A program made the position numbers and the translations under genes. A model generated the notes under the pieces. The model had not been told where the DNA came from, searched no databases, and saw nothing but the letters and a program-made list of their open reading frames with translations. A stretch of 64,000 nucleotides of DNA from the NCBI GenBank assembly GCA_910575245.1, contig CAJTEN010000002.1, forward strand, positions 83,185-147,184. Reading direction: 5' to 3'. Positions 61,714 to 64,000 of the stretch are shown in pieces; position 1 is the first letter of the stretch; each line of letters starts with the position of its first letter. Source of the DNA: Clostridia bacterium (GTDB lineage Bacteria; Bacillota; Clostridia; Lachnospirales; Lachnospiraceae).

Positions 61714-62877
61714 ATGGGTACAGTATTGGATTATCTGAAAGAATATGGAGACTATACACTGGAAGAGAAACCCTTCAGTGAGGTGGACAGCCTGATTCTG
61801 AGCCAGTTTTCTTATTTGAAGTTTGACGGCATGGCGCCTGGGCCAAAGGACGGGAGAGCGGCGGTGAGTCTGGAGGAACTGATGGAACACGAGAAATATG
61901 ATTCCATGTATGCGGATGAACGCTATCGCAAGGATAACACAGCACTGTTTCTTGGCATGTACCGGAGCAGAAGATTTAGGGATACCAGAATATACAATTA
62001 TGTAAATCAAATCGACCTGGACAACGAGATGCAGTTCTCGGCGGTGACGATCCTTCTGCCGAACGGCATCTGTTACGTAGCCTTTCGCGGGACCGATGAG
62101 ACGATTGTGGGCTGGAAGGAGGATTTAAACCTTGCCTTTTCCGGGCCTGTACCCGGCCAGCGCATGAGTGTGGAGTATCTGGAATGTGCGGCAGGGACGA
62201 TTGAGGGAGATTTCTATATGGGAGGGCATTCCAAAGGAGGAAATCTTGCTGTCTATGCGGCTATGAACTGTGCGAAGGAAGTGAGAGACCGCATTCTGAT
62301 GATTTATGACCATGACGGTCCCGGATTCAGGCCGGAAGTAAGAAAACAGGGAGATTATGAGGGGATTGCCGGAAGAATACGCAAGACCGTTCCCAGATCC
62401 TCGCTGGTGGGTATGCTTCTGTATTCTGACGGAGAGTATGAAGTCGTGGAGAGCAAGACCATCGGTCTGGCGCAGCACAATCCTTATACGTGGCTGGTCA
62501 GGGATGATACGTTCCAGATCGTCAATGAGATCCATTCAGGGCGTAAGTTTATGGATGAAGCATTGAACCAGTGGATATTGTCCTTGTCGCAAGAGGAGAT
62601 GCATATCTTTGTGGATACTTTCTACCAGGTTGTGCTGGCCTCAGAGACAGACAATCTGATTGATTTTACAGCGAACTGGGCGAAGAGCCTGCATAAGATC
62701 GGTACTGCCCTCAAAGAGATAGATCCACAGACAGGAAAGGCCATTATCCAGATTATGAGGGCTCTTTTCGAGATTGTATCTTCCAATGTGAAGGAGAGAT
62801 TCCGCAGCAGGAGCGAGGCGGACAGAGAGAAATTCGAGGCGGGAATTCTTCAGCTGGAGCAGAACTTTAAGAAATAA
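61714..62877 (+). CDS. DUF2974 alpha/beta-hydrolase-fold protein (Mbeg1-like)
   Basis: A 387-residue protein with a lipase-like core: VAFRGTDETIVGWKEDLNLA, the nucleophile elbow GGHSKGGNLAVYAAM (Ser about 171), and a DHDGPGF loop, characteristic of DUF2974. Possibly a cytoplasmic esterase or lipase. It follows the nucleoid protein gene by 15 nt. Its 3' end overlaps the amidotransferase gene on the other strand by 11 nt. Confidence 0.87.
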   Translation: MGTVLDYLKEYGDYTLEEKPFSEVDSLILSQFSYLKFDGMAPGPKDGRAAVSLEELMEHEKYDSMYADERYRKDNTALFLGMYRSRRFRDTRIYNYVNQIDLDNEMQFSAVTILLPNGICYVAFRGTDETIVGWKEDLNLAFSGPVPGQRMSVEYLECAAGTIEGDFYMGGHSKGGNLAVYAAMNCAKEVRDRILMIYDHDGPGFRPEVRKQGDYEGIAGRIRKTVPRSSLVGMLLYSDGEYEVVESKTIGLAQHNPYTWLVRDDTFQIVNEIHSGRKFMDEALNQWILSLSQEEMHIFVDTFYQVVLASETDNLIDFTANWAKSLHKIGTALKEIDPQTGKAIIQIMRALFEIVSSNVKERFRSRSEADREKFEAGILQLEQNFKK

Positions 62878-63514
62878 TCGGATATTCTGCGAAGTATTGC
62901 AGAAGCCTTTCGCCGTTTACACCCGGCAGACGTTCAGGATGCCACTGTACGGCTATGACGGGCAGGGAAAGGTGGGCGATTCCTTCAATGACATTGTCCT
63001 TTGCCCGGCAGACGGGGAGCAGGTCCTGTCCTAAGCGGTCAACGGCCTGATGGTGGGCGGAGTTGACCAGTGTACTGGAACCGTACAGCTGATAGAAGAA
63101 ATCCGTGCGGGCAAGTCCGGTGTGGTAGACATAATGCATCTGGTCCGCACCTATCCATTTATGCACCGAAGCGGTGCTGATGTGCTGTGTCACGGTACCG
63201 CCCAGATGGACATTGATCAGCTGCATACCTTTACAAATTCCCAGAACCGGTTTCCGTTGTCTGAGGAAGAATTCCAGTGCCTGCATCTGCAGGATATCCA
63301 GTTCTGTGTCAATATTGTGGGAGCCGTGATTGAGCTGCCCGAAGAAGGCTGGTGTGATATCTCCGCCGCCAGGCAGGAGCAGGTGGGTTGCCTGTGAGGC
63401 CTTCTCAGGGTCCAGAGTGGTGAAGCAGGAAAGCTGCAGGCCGCGAAGGGCATTTTCATAGTTCGTTGTATCTTTGGCGCGGCCAACGATCGCAATGACA
63501 ACGGGTGAATTCAT
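62867..63514 (-). CDS. Class I glutamine amidotransferase-like hydrolase (peptidase C26)
   Basis: A 215-residue protein with the C26 motifs: LLPGGGDITPAFFGQ, nucleophile GICKGMQLINVHLGGT (Cys about 97), and VQWHPERLPG carrying the catalytic His and Glu. Related to gamma-glutamyl-GABA hydrolase PuuD. It probably releases glutamate from a gamma-glutamyl compound. Transcribed toward the DUF2974 gene. Confidence 0.92.
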   Translation of the reverse strand: MNSPVVIAIVGRAKDTTNYENALRGLQLSCFTTLDPEKASQATHLLLPGGGDITPAFFGQLNHGSHNIDTELDILQMQALEFFLRQRKPVLGICKGMQLINVHLGGTVTQHISTASVHKWIGADQMHYVYHTGLARTDFFYQLYGSSTLVNSAHHQAVDRLGQDLLPVCRAKDNVIEGIAHLSLPVIAVQWHPERLPGVNGERLLQYFAEYPIIS

Positions 63515-63600
63515 AAGATCATACCTCGCAGAAAGTGTGTTATTGTAATATATGTACCGAGGGAAGACTGTGATACTCCGGGTATCCGTGCTGTGCGGAT

Positions 63601-63624
63601 GAGCCGCTTTGTAAAGAGCGGCTC
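63601..63624. terminator. Hairpin between minus-strand genes
   Basis: GAGCCGCTTT and AAGAGCGGCTC pair with a short loop just past the stop of the phosphoesterase at 63633. No T run on that strand, so termination efficiency is doubtful. Confidence 0.4.
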
Positions 63625-63632
63625 TCCTTGTA

Positions 63633-64000
63633 TCAGATCGGCAGCTTTACAGGCCCGGAGATGATATTCCGGGCCACATACAGTACCCTGTCAAGCCTGG
63701 CGTTCATCACCCACTTGACAAGGGTCAATTCTCCACGTTCCAGTTCGATGCAGGTGATACAGCGTGGATGGACGCAGCTGCCGGTATTGTAGTAGTAAGC
63801 GGGTCCTTCAGGCAGTACAGGGCGGTGGGTATGGCCCGTGACTAAGATATGATGCTGTGTTTCGGCCCAGCTTCTAAGCGCCTCTTCGCATTTTTCTTTC
63901 ACTTCATAATTTTTGGCAGCGCTGGTGGGATCAAGGAAGCCGAGACTTTCCAGAGGATTCCAGAGATAACGTACCAGAAACCGTGCCAAGGGCCAGAGGG
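63633..64000 (-). CDS. Calcineurin-like metallophosphoesterase, C-terminal part (cut by window edge)
   Basis: About 122 residues are visible. HILVTGHTHRPVLP is the final metal-binding GHTH motif, followed by YYYNTGSCVHPR, typical of the C-terminal end of calcineurin-type phosphoesterases. The N-terminal metal motifs lie beyond the window. The protein ends VKLPI. Substrate unknown. Confidence 0.85.
   Translation of the reverse strand, partial: LWPLARFLVRYLWNPLESLGFLDPTSAAKNYEVKEKCEEALRSWAETQHHILVTGHTHRPVLPEGPAYYYNTGSCVHPRCITCIELERGELTLVKWVMNARLDRVLYVARNIISGPVKLPI

Noticed and set aside
1..64000. CRISPR arrays, tRNA or rRNA genes
   Set aside because: No regularly spaced repeats, no cloverleaf-type sequence with TTCRANYC box and no rRNA-like stretches were seen by eye; a covariance-model scan would settle it.

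Overview
The window reads as a chromosomal segment of a gut-type Lachnospiraceae (Clostridium cluster XIVa). Grounds: moderate G+C, AGGAGG-type ribosome sites, sugar ABC importers paired with YesM/YesN two-component systems, several two-component/ABC-exporter modules, three MATE pumps, and many intracellular glycosidases. I do not name a species. No rRNA, tRNA, CRISPR, prophage or intact transposase gene was seen. All homology calls are from reading the translated sequence; no search was run.

Layout. 1-1.6 kb: an NAD(P)-binding protein and small unknown genes. 1.6-10.1 kb: a complete sugar-uptake locus (lipoprotein binding protein, two permeases, GH35-type glycosidase, unknown protein, YesM kinase, YesN regulator), followed by a wrecked GH29 fucosidase. 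10.7-15.2 kb: an XRE regulator, a GntR/ABC operon with a clear promoter and operator, a ybaK-type deacylase, and decayed genes (ABC exporter, DUF454, alpha/beta hydrolase). 15.3-19.5 kb: an OmpR regulator, kinase and LanFEG-type immunity ABC transporter. 19.7-21.1 kb: an NhaC-type antiporter. 21.1-30.5 kb: a second sugar locus with YesN/YesM divergent from permease-permease-binding protein, followed by an organophosphate-type MFS carrier and a PHP metallohydrolase. 30.5-34.8 kb: a sugar-kinase remnant and two divergent MATE pumps separated by nested repeats. 35-43.9 kb: small unknown genes, a second OmpR/kinase/ABC module, then an Agr-like LytTR/GHKL pair with a small membrane protein and an ABC exporter. 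44-64 kb: an AraC regulator, polysaccharide deacetylase, phosphoesterases, domain-swapped GH3 glucosidase, PepT, cyclase, ZIP, GH27 galactosidase, MscS, a third MATE, a chemoreceptor, an alanine symporter, a nucleoid-associated-protein operon and a C26 amidotransferase.

The most distinctive discovery is a family of three 189-bp palindromic mobile elements (13519-13707, 32524-32712, 39357-39545). They have 18-bp terminal inverted repeats, and each copy is flanked by its own perfect 10-bp direct repeat, so each is a real insertion. They are non-coding and resemble MITEs of an IS4/IS231-type transposase. One is nested in an older repeat and one sits exactly at a -35 box. Two almost identical 35-bp palindromes (34914-34948, 41756-41790) lie at predicted transcription starts of otherwise unrelated genes.

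Functionally the segment combines carbohydrate foraging (GH35, GH27, GH3, two importers) with envelope defence. The two OmpR-family modules each have 11-nt-spaced direct repeats ahead of the ABC genes, and both their ATPases carry Glu in place of the Q-loop Gln, as in lantibiotic-immunity transporters. At least five gene remnants (10.1-10.7, 13.7-14.1, 14.8-15.2, 30.5-30.9, 54.9-55.0 kb) show ongoing gene loss around the mobile repeats.
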